64,000 nucleotides of DNA from Roseivirga thermotolerans (GTDB taxonomy: Bacteria > Bacteroidota > Bacteroidia > Cytophagales > Cyclobacteriaceae). The position numbers and the translations under genes were made by a program. The stretch covers positions 248,001-312,000 of the forward strand of contig NZ_BNAG01000004.1 of assembly GCF_014653175.1 (NCBI RefSeq). Direction: 5' to 3'. Under the pieces are notes generated by a model. That model was not told where the DNA came from, did not search any database, and worked only from the letters and a program-made list of their open reading frames with translations. Positions 33,748 to 42,380 of this stretch are shown one piece after another (the first letter of the stretch is position 1; each line of letters begins with the position of its first letter).

Positions 33748-34512
33748 ATGAAAACACTCATAATAGACAATGAGAAAAGCATTAGGGAAGGGCTGAAACA
33801 GATGCTGGCTACTTATTGCCCCAAGGTGGTGGTTGCCGGTGAGGCCAATAGTGTAGCGACTGCCAAAGAACAAATTTTACAAAACCAACCAGAGCTCATG
33901 TTTTTAGATGTAGAACTTGGTGATGGTTTGGGTATAGACCTTATTCGTTCATTCAAAAAGCTAGAAACTCAGGTGATCTTCATTACGGCTCATCACAAAT
34001 ATGCCATAGATGCTTTTCAATGCAGTGCGCTTGATTTTTTGCTTAAGCCCATAGATCCGGAAGATTTGGTAAATGCAGTGCGCAAGGCAGAGCAATTTAG
34101 TCTGGTAAAAGACCTTGAGGCCCAGCTAAAAGTATTGGAAGACCGGTTGAACAAAGCTAATCAGCTTCCTGAAAAAATAGTTCTTACTGATTCTGAGAGT
34201 ATTTATCTGGTGAAAGTGAACGATATTCTTTGGTGTGGGGCTGAGGGTAGTTATACCCGTTTTACTCTGGCCGATGGCTCCGAAATACTGGTATCTAAGA
34301 ACCTGAAAGCGTATGAGGGTATTCTGGAGGGAGACCGTTTTTTGCGCATACATCACTCATACCTCGTTAATATTCAACACATCAAGCGGTTCGAGCGTAG
34401 CGAAGGAGGACTTCTTGTGATGGACAATGGCCAGATATTGCCCGTTTCGGTTCGAAAAAAAGACAATCTCATGCAGTTGCTAAAGACCTGGAACGAAACA
34501 CTTATTAAGTAA
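33748..34512 (+). CDS. LytTR-family response regulator
   Basis: A 254-residue response regulator. The receiver domain (1-120) has the acidic pocket (IDNE), phospho-acceptor Asp54 (LMFLDVELGDG), the Thr switch (VIFITAH) and the Lys in FLLKPID. A coiled linker (about 120-145) precedes a LytTR DNA-binding domain (SESIYLVKVNDILWCGAEGSY, then FLRIHHSYLVNIQHIKRF). It is encoded 2 bp after the TPR histidine kinase and is almost surely its partner. Targets are unknown; the divergent amidohydrolase trio and the downstream PKD/LamG gene are the obvious candidates. Confidence 0.95.
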   Translation: MKTLIIDNEKSIREGLKQMLATYCPKVVVAGEANSVATAKEQILQNQPELMFLDVELGDGLGIDLIRSFKKLETQVIFITAHHKYAIDAFQCSALDFLLKPIDPEDLVNAVRKAEQFSLVKDLEAQLKVLEDRLNKANQLPEKIVLTDSESIYLVKVNDILWCGAEGSYTRFTLADGSEILVSKNLKAYEGILEGDRFLRIHHSYLVNIQHIKRFERSEGGLLVMDNGQILPVSVRKKDNLMQLLKTWNETLIK

Positions 34513-34605
34513 AAAAAGGCAACTGTCTACTTATTCCTTTCGATGGCTAAACACTTGGGTATTTGGGCCATATTCTTAGCAAATTGAAGACTATACACTA
34601 GGGCT

Positions 34606-35559
34606 ATGAAGTGGTTATTTTCTTCTGCTATTTTTCTTACTTCTCTTTGGTTTACATCCGGAAGTGGTACCCCAAACGGGCAGAACCTAAGGGTTTTTGC
34701 CGACTTTGAGGCAGAACAACTTACGGTTGAACAAGGCCAGAAGGTAAAGTTTATGGACAGGTCTAAAGGCCACCCTAACTTTTGGAGCTGGAGTTTTGAA
34801 CAAGGATTGCCCAACCGGGCCACAGGAGCAACCCCCGAAGTGTATTATGCCAAAGCCGGGGTGTACGATGTAACTATTACAGTATCAGACGGGGAGAGTA
34901 CAGACACCAAAGTAATGAAGGATTACATAAAGGTAAGGGGGGTGTTGCATAGCCTGCGGTTTGACGGAATGCTCCGTGACGATGCCAATGTGAATACAGC
35001 GATTGAGTTTAATGCCCGGCCTCAGTTTGAAAGAGACAGAAGTGGAGCTGCTGGCAGAGCACTGCATTTGATTGGGCATGAGCGAATTAAGCTGCCACCT
35101 AACCAGAAGTTTAAAACCAATGAGCTAAGCCTTAGCCTTTGGTTTAAGGCTCCTAAGAAGCAAGATACTCAGATGATTATAGTAGAGCAGTATGCGGGCC
35201 GTTCGGCCGACTTCGGTTTTCGGTTGTTGCTTACCAATGGCCACCTGCAATTTGAGGGCAGAGATGGCAGCCAGCTGATGCGAAGCAGCGGGCTTAGCCG
35301 CACTACTGTAGATGATAACGAATGGCACCATGTGGTTGCCGTAATGACTGCCGATAGCCAATGGCAGGTTTGGGTAGATGGCATTTTAGAAGCCCACAAT
35401 GCATATACATACACTATACCGGAGCAATACAATCCGGCCAATTTAACCATTGGGCATTCAGAGCGTTTCGATTTTCGCACGTTTGAAGGCTTGCTCGATG
35501 AGGTCGTGATTTATAATAAAGCACTTAGCATGAGGTCCATCGTAGAATTGCTCAATTAA
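34606..35559 (+). CDS. PKD and LamG-like (concanavalin fold) domain surface protein
   Basis: A 317-residue protein with a signal peptide (1-20). Residues 29-105 form a PKD domain (FADFEAEQLTVEQGQKVKF.. YYAKAGVYDVTITVSDGES). Residues 125-310 form a LamG/jelly-roll domain (ELSLSLWFKAPKK, EWHHVVAVMTADSQWQVWVDG, ANLTIGHSERFDFRTFEGLLDEVVIYNKALS). Such domains bind glycans or proteins at the cell surface. No C-terminal sorting domain or catalytic module is visible. It may be controlled by the LytTR system just upstream (93 bp gap). The gene ends 210 bp before a bidirectional terminator. Confidence 0.88.
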   Translation: MKWLFSSAIFLTSLWFTSGSGTPNGQNLRVFADFEAEQLTVEQGQKVKFMDRSKGHPNFWSWSFEQGLPNRATGATPEVYYAKAGVYDVTITVSDGESTDTKVMKDYIKVRGVLHSLRFDGMLRDDANVNTAIEFNARPQFERDRSGAAGRALHLIGHERIKLPPNQKFKTNELSLSLWFKAPKKQDTQMIIVEQYAGRSADFGFRLLLTNGHLQFEGRDGSQLMRSSGLSRTTVDDNEWHHVVAVMTADSQWQVWVDGILEAHNAYTYTIPEQYNPANLTIGHSERFDFRTFEGLLDEVVIYNKALSMRSIVELLN

Positions 35560-35768
35560 GAGCCATTCTGCGTTGACTCATGGTTTTGGTTGTGTCAATA
35601 GAGAGAGTGTCTTAAAAGCATTTGTCTGCTGTTGCTCCAATGTGTTTGGAAAGGTTCTATTGAGGTGGGTTTGGTTGGTATCTATTCTCCTCAATGGTCA
35701 ACAGTTTAAGCCCGGTGTTTTTGGTGCTCTCTTGGATTCTGGAATTAGTTGATTCTTGGAATGAGGTG

Positions 35769-35800
35769 AAAAGGAAGGTTCGTACGGAACCTTCCTTTTT
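35769..35800. terminator. Bidirectional terminator between convergent genes
   Basis: A perfect 13 bp stem (AAAAGGAAGGTTC at 35769-35781, GAACCTTCCTTTT at 35787-35799) with loop GTACG. Its A- and T-tracts at the two ends suit termination from either direction, of the PKD/LamG gene and of the metalloprotease gene whose stop is at 35805. Confidence 0.92.
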
Positions 35801-35804
35801 CAAT

Positions 35805-38288
35805 TTAGTTATCCAGGTCTAAAATTTCTTCTATTCTATCTTTCAGGTCAGCCAAGTGCAGGTTTCCTGCCCGGTCAGAGGTATATCTTCCTCTGGCCGA
35901 TCCAATGTCTCTCAGCAGAGCTCTCAATTCGGCTTTTACCACCGGTCGAATGTCGGACTGTGAGATGTTGACCTCCCTGGCCTGGAAAGAACTGGCTTCA
36001 TTTTTTAACAAATATTCCATTCGCTCCACAAAGGCTCGTTGCAAATTTCTTCGGTAAGTAGAAATAGGAGCACCGGAAGCCAACTCAGTAAAGAGTCCTT
36101 GGCGTACATCGGTCACCAATTGATATATGGTGTAGGTATTGCGACCTTTGAAAGCTTCGGCCTCAATCAGGCGTTGCATGCGCACAGGGTCTAGTACAGA
36201 GTTGAGGAACGATGACTGTGTACTTCTGATACGGTTCACTGCCCCAAAGTCTTCCAGCTTTCGCAACAGATTCTCATCTAAAAGCCAATCAGGAGTAGCA
36301 AAAGCATATTTCATTAGCCAGTTCACGGCCTCAGTTTGCTGGCTCTCCGGAACAACCTCAAAAACAGCTCCCTGCTGATCGGTCGATTTTAGGTTTTCTG
36401 TTACACCTCCAATGTTGGTGATTACATGGCCTACAAACCTTCTCCACTGGCCAATTATTTCGCCATAAATTTCTTGAGTGTCATCATAGCTTTCACCGGC
36501 AGTAGTGGTCCACTCCAAAAGGTTGGGTACTACTTTCTTTAAGTTTTCCATACCATAGGCGCTTGCCTTCATGGAGTTATCTCCCAGGTCTTCGGTTTGA
36601 GCCTCAGGGTTTGAGCCATTGCTAGATCCAAAGCGGAACATACGATCATTGGCCTTTTCTAAAATCCACCGATCGAGAGTATTGGTTTCGGCCTCCGGGC
36701 TATTTGCACCGGGAATTACCCGGTAGCCCCAGTTAATCACGTATTTATCGTATGGTCCTATTTTTCGTATAAACCGTGTTACTCCATCGCCCGGCTGAGC
36801 AATGTAGTTAAGCCGAGCATAATCCATGATGGTAGGAGCAACACCATACTCTTCAGCAAACTCCGGGTTTCGAAGTGACTCAACAGGGTAGGCAGAACTG
36901 GCCTTCATGTTGTGGGGGAGTCCGAGGGCATGGCCTATTTCGTGGGCAATTACGGCACGCATCATTTCTCCAATGTCATCTTCGGGTGTGTTGAGGGTGC
37001 GGGCCCTCGGGTTGGCCGCTCCGGTCTGAATCATGTACCAGTTGCGGTAAGACCGCAGATGGTTGTGAAACCAGATAATGTCGCTTTCAATAATTTCTCC
37101 GGTTCTGGGGTCGGCAGTGCTGGGGCCTACTGCATTTCGGGTCATACTGGCAATGTAACGCACTGTAGAGTAGCGGGCGTCTTCGGGGCTCCAGTCGGGG
37201 TCTTCTTCTTTGCTGGGAGGGTCTTTGGCAATTATGGCATTTTTAAATCCGGCTGCTTCAAAAGCAACCTGCCAATCTTCTATTCCCAGCTTGAACCATT
37301 TCCTGAATTTTTCAGGAGTAGCCGGATCAAGGTAGTAGACAATCGGTTTTACAGGCTCCACCAGTTCTCCACGGGCATAGGCGGCCGGGTCTTTTGGCTC
37401 TAGTCTCCAACGTTTGAGAAAACTCACCTGATCGCCTTTGAGTGCATCGGAGCTGTAGTTGATATTGCCTACGGTGAACCAGCCTACACGCTCATCGGCC
37501 AACCGGGGCATCATGGGGTATACAGGGAGTTTAACCATCGATTGGCTCACCTTCATGGAAATTACTCCGGCCGATTCGTTGGAAGGAGGCCTGCCGGCAT
37601 CGTACGTCATTACCTGGCGTACTTCTATATTAATGGGGAATGACTTTACCGATTCAACGTAGCTTTTGTCATTTTCCAGTCTTCTTATTTGCAGCTGGCT
37701 TCTCAAGCCCGAGCTCAGGGCGCTAATGGCTCTGGTGTCTTGATTGAAAAAGCCGGTAATATCAATAAGGTAGGCCGAAGAGTCTTTTGGTTGTCCTTCA
37801 ATTTTAAAAGAGCCAATAATAGGCGCAAAGTTATTGTCGGCTACCGATTTATAAATGGCGTCTGTGCTGTCGGCCACATTGTTATAAGAGATCGATTTCA
37901 GGTAAATTCGACCTTTTATTTCCTGCCACTGTACCACCTGCTCGTTCATTTTCCATCCCGAACCTAAAAACGGACTTAGGTTTTCAGGACTGGAAACCAG
38001 CCGGGTAATCCAGAGCATGTCTTTGTTGAGCTCCGACTTCGGGATTTCAAACATAATCTTCTCATCGTTCTGATATACCTTGAAGAGGCCATCATCGGCT
38101 TTCAGGCCTTTTACAACCGATTCGTATGTTTTTTCATTTTTTTTAGGAGCTTCTTGCTTGGGACTTTCAGGGGGAGTGTCCTGCTTGTCCCGGTTTCTGC
38201 GTTGAGCATCTACATGAGTAGTGGTCAGAAGCAGAAAGGCCGCGGCCAGCAATGCGGCTGACGGTCTTAAAATGCGGGTGACTTTCAT
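35805..38288 (-). CDS. Exported zinc-dependent metalloprotease (DUF5117/DUF5118 family)
   Basis: An 827-residue protein with a signal peptide (to about 28) and a Lys/Glu/Pro-rich spacer (30-55). DUF5118/5117-like N-terminal domains follow (YESVVKGLKADDGLFKVYQNDEKIMFEIPKSEL, then WITRLVSSPEN). The metzincin-like zinc site HEIGHALGLPHNM is near residues 446-458 (three His and the catalytic Glu), followed by a C-terminal region with a late MDYARLNY Met-turn-like segment. Members of this Bacteroidota family are secreted or periplasmic proteases of unknown targets. A strong bidirectional terminator is at its 3' end. Confidence 0.94.
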   Translation of the reverse strand: MKVTRILRPSAALLAAAFLLLTTTHVDAQRRNRDKQDTPPESPKQEAPKKNEKTYESVVKGLKADDGLFKVYQNDEKIMFEIPKSELNKDMLWITRLVSSPENLSPFLGSGWKMNEQVVQWQEIKGRIYLKSISYNNVADSTDAIYKSVADNNFAPIIGSFKIEGQPKDSSAYLIDITGFFNQDTRAISALSSGLRSQLQIRRLENDKSYVESVKSFPINIEVRQVMTYDAGRPPSNESAGVISMKVSQSMVKLPVYPMMPRLADERVGWFTVGNINYSSDALKGDQVSFLKRWRLEPKDPAAYARGELVEPVKPIVYYLDPATPEKFRKWFKLGIEDWQVAFEAAGFKNAIIAKDPPSKEEDPDWSPEDARYSTVRYIASMTRNAVGPSTADPRTGEIIESDIIWFHNHLRSYRNWYMIQTGAANPRARTLNTPEDDIGEMMRAVIAHEIGHALGLPHNMKASSAYPVESLRNPEFAEEYGVAPTIMDYARLNYIAQPGDGVTRFIRKIGPYDKYVINWGYRVIPGANSPEAETNTLDRWILEKANDRMFRFGSSNGSNPEAQTEDLGDNSMKASAYGMENLKKVVPNLLEWTTTAGESYDDTQEIYGEIIGQWRRFVGHVITNIGGVTENLKSTDQQGAVFEVVPESQQTEAVNWLMKYAFATPDWLLDENLLRKLEDFGAVNRIRSTQSSFLNSVLDPVRMQRLIEAEAFKGRNTYTIYQLVTDVRQGLFTELASGAPISTYRRNLQRAFVERMEYLLKNEASSFQAREVNISQSDIRPVVKAELRALLRDIGSARGRYTSDRAGNLHLADLKDRIEEILDLDN

Positions 38289-38402
38289 AGAATTGATAAA
38301 TTTGAAATTTAGATGTAACCAAGTGAATTAACCCTTAGGAAAAAAAGTTATTCTTACCATTGGTTAGAGTTTAGTTTAACAGCGGGTTTAAAGCGGCTAA
38401 TT

Positions 38403-39317
38403 GTGGAGAAGTATTTGGAAATAATTGCTAATGCATACCGTGGCTATGCTCAGTACTTGTGGCAAGAGATCACCTTTCAGTACGATTACAAACCCTGGTG
38501 GCAAAACTATTTTTGGGCGCTAATTCTTATTTCTGCCTTTTTTTTGCTCTGGGAGTGGCTCAGACCCTGGCGCGAAAACCAGCCCCGCTTTAGAAAAGAC
38601 TTTTGGCTCGATGCCTTTTACATGTTCTTTAACTTTTTCCTCTTTTCGCTTATTGTTTTCAATGCGCTTTCCGAAGTTGTTGTCAATGCCTTCAATGATT
38701 TACTGGCTGTTTTTGGTCTTTCCAATATAGTAGCTCTAGAAATTGCCTCCTGGCCTGTGGGCTTGCAGTTGCTAACCTTGTTTGTGATTAGAGACTTTGT
38801 ACAATGGTGGACCCACAGATTACTGCACTACGTGCCCTGGCTTTGGGAATACCACAAGGTGCACCACTCGGTAGAAGAAATGGGCTTTGCGGCTCATCTG
38901 AGGTATCATTGGATGGAAACAGTAGTGTACAGAACCATTGAATACATTCCGCTGGCTATGATTGGTTTTGGTATTGACGACTTTTTCTTTGTACACATGT
39001 TCACACTGGCGGTAGGGCACTGGAACCATGCCAATATTCGGGTGAAACTGGGTCCCTTAAAATACATCTTCAATCACCCTAACATGCACATGTGGCACCA
39101 TGCCCACGACTTACCTGCCGAAAGAGCACGGGGAGTGAACTTTGGCCTTACGCTTAGTGTGTGGGATTATATTTTTGGAACGGCTTACATACCACACTCC
39201 GGCAAATCCATAAAGCTGGGTTTTCCCGGAATCAAAAGGTTTCCTAAAACCTTCTGGGGGCAGATAACTCATGGATTTAAACGCTCGGAAGAGGCACAGG
39301 CAGCTAAGAAGCCCTAA
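38403..39317 (+). CDS. Sterol desaturase/fatty-acid hydroxylase family membrane protein
   Basis: A 304-residue membrane protein from GTG 38403, the only credible start. Hydrophobic segments near 35-55, 70-95, 110-130 and 180-200 surround a di-iron site with the three histidine boxes of this superfamily: WTHRLLH, EYHKVHHS, and a C-terminal NHPNMHMWHH. Such enzymes hydroxylate or desaturate lipids, sterols or carotenoids using O2. Substrate unknown; hopanoid or sphingolipid modification would be plausible in a Bacteroidota. The gene stands alone between the metalloprotease (divergent) and the next exported NTF2-like gene. Confidence 0.92.
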   Translation: MEKYLEIIANAYRGYAQYLWQEITFQYDYKPWWQNYFWALILISAFFLLWEWLRPWRENQPRFRKDFWLDAFYMFFNFFLFSLIVFNALSEVVVNAFNDLLAVFGLSNIVALEIASWPVGLQLLTLFVIRDFVQWWTHRLLHYVPWLWEYHKVHHSVEEMGFAAHLRYHWMETVVYRTIEYIPLAMIGFGIDDFFFVHMFTLAVGHWNHANIRVKLGPLKYIFNHPNMHMWHHAHDLPAERARGVNFGLTLSVWDYIFGTAYIPHSGKSIKLGFPGIKRFPKTFWGQITHGFKRSEEAQAAKKP

Positions 39318-39421
39318 TTGATTGCTCCAAGAGAGTGCTTGAGCGTGTGTATGCCTGATATTTAGCAAGTACCACATTGGCTATATTACTATATTTAGCT
39401 TCTGGATAATCTTCAACCATC

Positions 39422-39937
39422 ATGAAAAAAGTAGCCTATCTATTCCTTTTTTGTGCCATAGGTTTTTCTAGCCGGGCTCAAACCGCCAAGCCGGAAGACG
39501 TAGCGTCTATGGACGCTATTCTTACGGCCTTATATGATGTTATTTCAGGCCCCGCTGGTGAAAAGCGTGACTGGGAACGCATGAAAAGCCTGTTCATACC
39601 AGAGGGCAGACTTATTCCTTCCGGCAAAAATCAGCAAGGTGATTTAGTGTACAGGTGGTGGTCGGTAGATGAGTACATTCAGACCAACGGGCCGGCCCTG
39701 GAACGCTCAGGTTTTTATGAAACGGAAATTGGCCGAAGGGTAGAAGAGTATGGCACTATTGCCCACGTTTTCAGCACCTATGAAACACGAAGGTCTGCCA
39801 GTGACAAGGAGCCATTTATGCGCGGCATTAATAGCATTCAGTTGCTCAACGATGGAAAACGATGGTGGATTGTGAGCGTAATGTGGATGGGAGAAAACCC
39901 TCAGTTTCCTTTGCCCGATAAGTACCTCAGGAAGTAG
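39422..39937 (+). CDS. Exported NTF2-like protein of unknown function
   Basis: A 171-residue protein with a signal peptide (1-20, ending SRAQ). The body resembles an NTF2/SnoaL-type fold: helices around VASMDAILTALYDVISG and MKSLF, then strands RVEEYGTIAHVFSTYETR and RGINSIQLLNDGKRWWIVSVMWMGEN. No catalytic residues are recognised. It is convergent with pcm (11 bp between stop codons) and 104 bp after the desaturase gene. The hydrophobic Trp-rich WWIVSVMW strand may line a ligand pocket (inference). Confidence 0.8.
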   Translation: MKKVAYLFLFCAIGFSSRAQTAKPEDVASMDAILTALYDVISGPAGEKRDWERMKSLFIPEGRLIPSGKNQQGDLVYRWWSVDEYIQTNGPALERSGFYETEIGRRVEEYGTIAHVFSTYETRRSASDKEPFMRGINSIQLLNDGKRWWIVSVMWMGENPQFPLPDKYLRK

Positions 39938-39948
39938 CCTTTGAATAC

Positions 39949-40599
39949 TTACTTTCGCCATCCATCAGCGCCCAGCAATGGCACAAACTTAAAGTTGTCG
40001 AACGATTCTGTTCTCACCTTATTTTCGGCTGTTTTTGTAATGCGGAGCATACGTTGGGTTTTGGCATCGCCCACAGGAATAACCAGTACACCGCCAACGC
40101 GTAGTTGATCAATGAGCGCATCGGGCACAGTAGGCGCACCTGCCGTAACAATTATCTTGTCGTAAGGGGCATACCGGGGTAATCCTTTGGAGCCATCGCC
40201 AAAGAAAAAATTGGGTTTATAACCCATGGAGGGCAAAAATCGCCTGGTTCGCTCATAGAGCTCCTTTTGGTATTCAATGGTGTATACATCGGCCCCAAGT
40301 TCCAGCAGCACTATGGCCTGATAACCCGAACCGGTGCCAATTTCAAACACCTTGTCGCCTGGTTGTACTTGTAGAAGTTCCGACTGAAAAGCTACCGTGT
40401 AAGGTTGAGAGATGGTTTGCCCGGCCCCAATGGGAAAGGCCTTGTCTTCGTAGGCGTGTTCCAGAAAAGCATTTTCAAAGAAAAAATGTCTGGGTATTTT
40501 GCCAATGGCAGCCAAAACCCGCTCATCCTCAATGCCCTTCTCTCTGACAACCTTTACCAGCTGTCTTCTCATGCCTTTGTGTCTGTAAGAGTCTACCAT
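39949..40599 (-). CDS. pcm: Protein-L-isoaspartate O-methyltransferase
   Basis: A 216-residue class I SAM methyltransferase. PCMT methylates L-isoaspartyl residues that arise by ageing, letting them revert to normal aspartate. Visible are the AdoMet motif FEIGTGSGYQA, the preceding AGQTISQPYTVAF segment that recognises the isoaspartyl site, and IIVTAGAPTVPDALIDQL. Length and motifs fit pcm well. It stands alone, divergent from ribE with 108 bp between starts and no riboswitch-like fold seen there. Confidence 0.96.
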   Translation of the reverse strand: MVDSYRHKGMRRQLVKVVREKGIEDERVLAAIGKIPRHFFFENAFLEHAYEDKAFPIGAGQTISQPYTVAFQSELLQVQPGDKVFEIGTGSGYQAIVLLELGADVYTIEYQKELYERTRRFLPSMGYKPNFFFGDGSKGLPRYAPYDKIIVTAGAPTVPDALIDQLRVGGVLVIPVGDAKTQRMLRITKTAENKVRTESFDNFKFVPLLGADGWRK

Positions 40600-40707
40600 A
40601 GAGCCTTCGAAGTTATTTCAAAAATCAGAGAACCATTCAAAAAAATGTCTGTTTTCATTAGAGTTGAAGAGAAAATTTTTTCTGAATTAATTCATTAACA
40701 TTGCCCT

Positions 40708-41292
40708 ATGTTTACCGGAATAATTGAAACCCTTGGTCAAGTAGTTGATATTCAAAAAGAAGGCACTAATGTGCATTTCGATGTAGAATCTGCCATTGGC
40801 CACGAACTAAAAATAGACCAAAGTGTGGCCCACAATGGCACCTGTCTTACCGTGGTTGCCCTCAAAGAGAAGGTGCACCGGGTAACGGCCATAGATGAGA
40901 CTCTCAAGAAGACCACCCTTGGCAATTGGAAAGTGGGTACATTGGTTAATTTGGAGCGCTGCATGGTGGCCAATGGCCGTTTCGATGGGCATGTGGTGCA
41001 AGGCCATGTGGATCAGATTGGCACAGTTACGGCCATTGCTGAACAGGAGGGAAGTTGGTTGTTCGACTTTGCTTATGATGCTTCTTTGGGGAATGTAACG
41101 GTTGAAAAAGGTTCTATTTGCATTAACGGAACCAGCCTTACCTGTTTCAACTCTCAGCAAGGGAGCTTTAGAGTTGCCATTATTCCATACACTTTTGAGC
41201 ATACCAATTTTAAAGAACTACGGGTGGGCGATAAGGTCAATCTGGAATTTGATATTATTGGTAAGTATGTAAAGAGACTTTTGGGCCAATGA
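40708..41292 (+). CDS. ribE: Riboflavin synthase alpha chain
   Basis: A 194-residue protein starting with the invariant MFTGIIE. Two lumazine-binding repeats are visible: residues 1-97 and 98-190, each with a GTCLTV- or GTSLTC-type strand. It condenses two molecules of 6,7-dimethyl-8-ribityllumazine to riboflavin. It overlaps the start of menC by 4 bp, so two cofactor genes (flavin, menaquinone) are co-translated. The upstream gap holds no FMN riboswitch that I recognise. Confidence 0.97.
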   Translation: MFTGIIETLGQVVDIQKEGTNVHFDVESAIGHELKIDQSVAHNGTCLTVVALKEKVHRVTAIDETLKKTTLGNWKVGTLVNLERCMVANGRFDGHVVQGHVDQIGTVTAIAEQEGSWLFDFAYDASLGNVTVEKGSICINGTSLTCFNSQQGSFRVAIIPYTFEHTNFKELRVGDKVNLEFDIIGKYVKRLLGQ

Positions 41293-42377
41293 GACTTAGG
41301 TTTCAGGTTATTCCTCATGTATTAAAGTTTCGGTTCGAAGCCGGTACTTCGCGTGGTTCTTTTACAGAGAAACCCACGTGGTTTATAAAAGCCGTTAATC
41401 AGGAAACCGGCCAGGTAGGTTGGGGAGAGGCCAGCCCTTTGAAAGGTCTTTCTAAAGACTATGTTCCGGATTATTCCAATCGACTAGAGCAATACCTCAA
41501 CGCTTGTGAGGGAAACGATATTCCTGAAACAGAGCCGGAGGTACTGGAGTTTGTTTCTCAAGTTATTCCTGCCGAGTTTCCGTCCATCCGTTTTGGCCTC
41601 GAAACGGCCTTGCTCGATATCGCTCAGGGAGGCGGTTTTTGCCTGTTCAACAATGATTTTGCAAAGGGCAAAAACAGAATTCCTATTAACGGATTGGTGT
41701 GGATGGGCGATGAAAGCTTTATGAGAATGCAAATTGAAGAAAAACTGAAAGCCGGCTTTGGTACCATAAAAATGAAGATTGGCGCCATTGATTTTTCAAC
41801 GGAACTAAGCCTGCTCGAATCTATTCGAAAACACTACACCAGTCGTGAAATTACCCTCAGAGTGGATGCCAATGGTGCTTTTGATGCTCACAACGTGTAT
41901 GACCATTTGCACGAGTTGGCGGCTTTAGAGATTCACTCCATTGAACAGCCCGTGGCTCCGGGACAATGGTCGCTAATGGCAGAACTTTGCCAGGCAAATT
42001 TAATCCCCATAGCTCTGGACGAAGAGTTGATTGGAGTGCATGACACAGGGGAAAAAGTACGCTTGCTGGAAACAATAAGGCCGCAATATATTATTCTAAA
42101 ACCATCGTTGGTAGGAGGTATAGGCTCTAGCCGTGAGTGGATAAATCTGGCAAACTCAAGGCAGATTGGCTGGTGGATGACCTCCATGCTCGAGTCGAAC
42201 ATAGGTTTGAATGCCATTGCGCAGTTCACCGCTCAATACACTAACCTCTTGCCACAAGGCTTGGGTACGGGCCAGCTGTACCACAACAACGTGCCTTCTC
42301 CACTCACCATTCGAGGTGGGCAATTGCTCTACGATTACCACCAAGCCTGGACCATACCCTATGCACTTCAAGGTTGA
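41289..42377 (+). CDS. menC: o-Succinylbenzoate synthase
   Basis: A 362-residue enolase-superfamily enzyme. MenC dehydrates SHCHC to o-succinylbenzoate in menaquinone synthesis. Conserved items: the catalytic KxK (FGTIKMKIG), metal ligands RVDANGAF, IEQP and LDEEL, and the second catalytic Lys in YIILKPSLVGG. The N-terminal capping domain includes GWGEASPLKGLS. A dipeptide epimerase would share this layout, but the FEAGTSRG..K opening and length fit MenC of Bacteroidota better. It overlaps ribE by 4 bp and is convergent with the CBM9/DUF5916 gene 3 bp away. Confidence 0.9.
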   Translation: MRLRFQVIPHVLKFRFEAGTSRGSFTEKPTWFIKAVNQETGQVGWGEASPLKGLSKDYVPDYSNRLEQYLNACEGNDIPETEPEVLEFVSQVIPAEFPSIRFGLETALLDIAQGGGFCLFNNDFAKGKNRIPINGLVWMGDESFMRMQIEEKLKAGFGTIKMKIGAIDFSTELSLLESIRKHYTSREITLRVDANGAFDAHNVYDHLHELAALEIHSIEQPVAPGQWSLMAELCQANLIPIALDEELIGVHDTGEKVRLLETIRPQYIILKPSLVGGIGSSREWINLANSRQIGWWMTSMLESNIGLNAIAQFTAQYTNLLPQGLGTGQLYHNNVPSPLTIRGGQLLYDYHQAWTIPYALQG

Positions 42378-42380
42378 AAC

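Noticed and set aside
40600-40707. FMN riboswitch upstream of ribE
   Set aside because: The 108-bp spacer is AT-rich and shows none of the conserved paired elements that I recognise for the FMN class.
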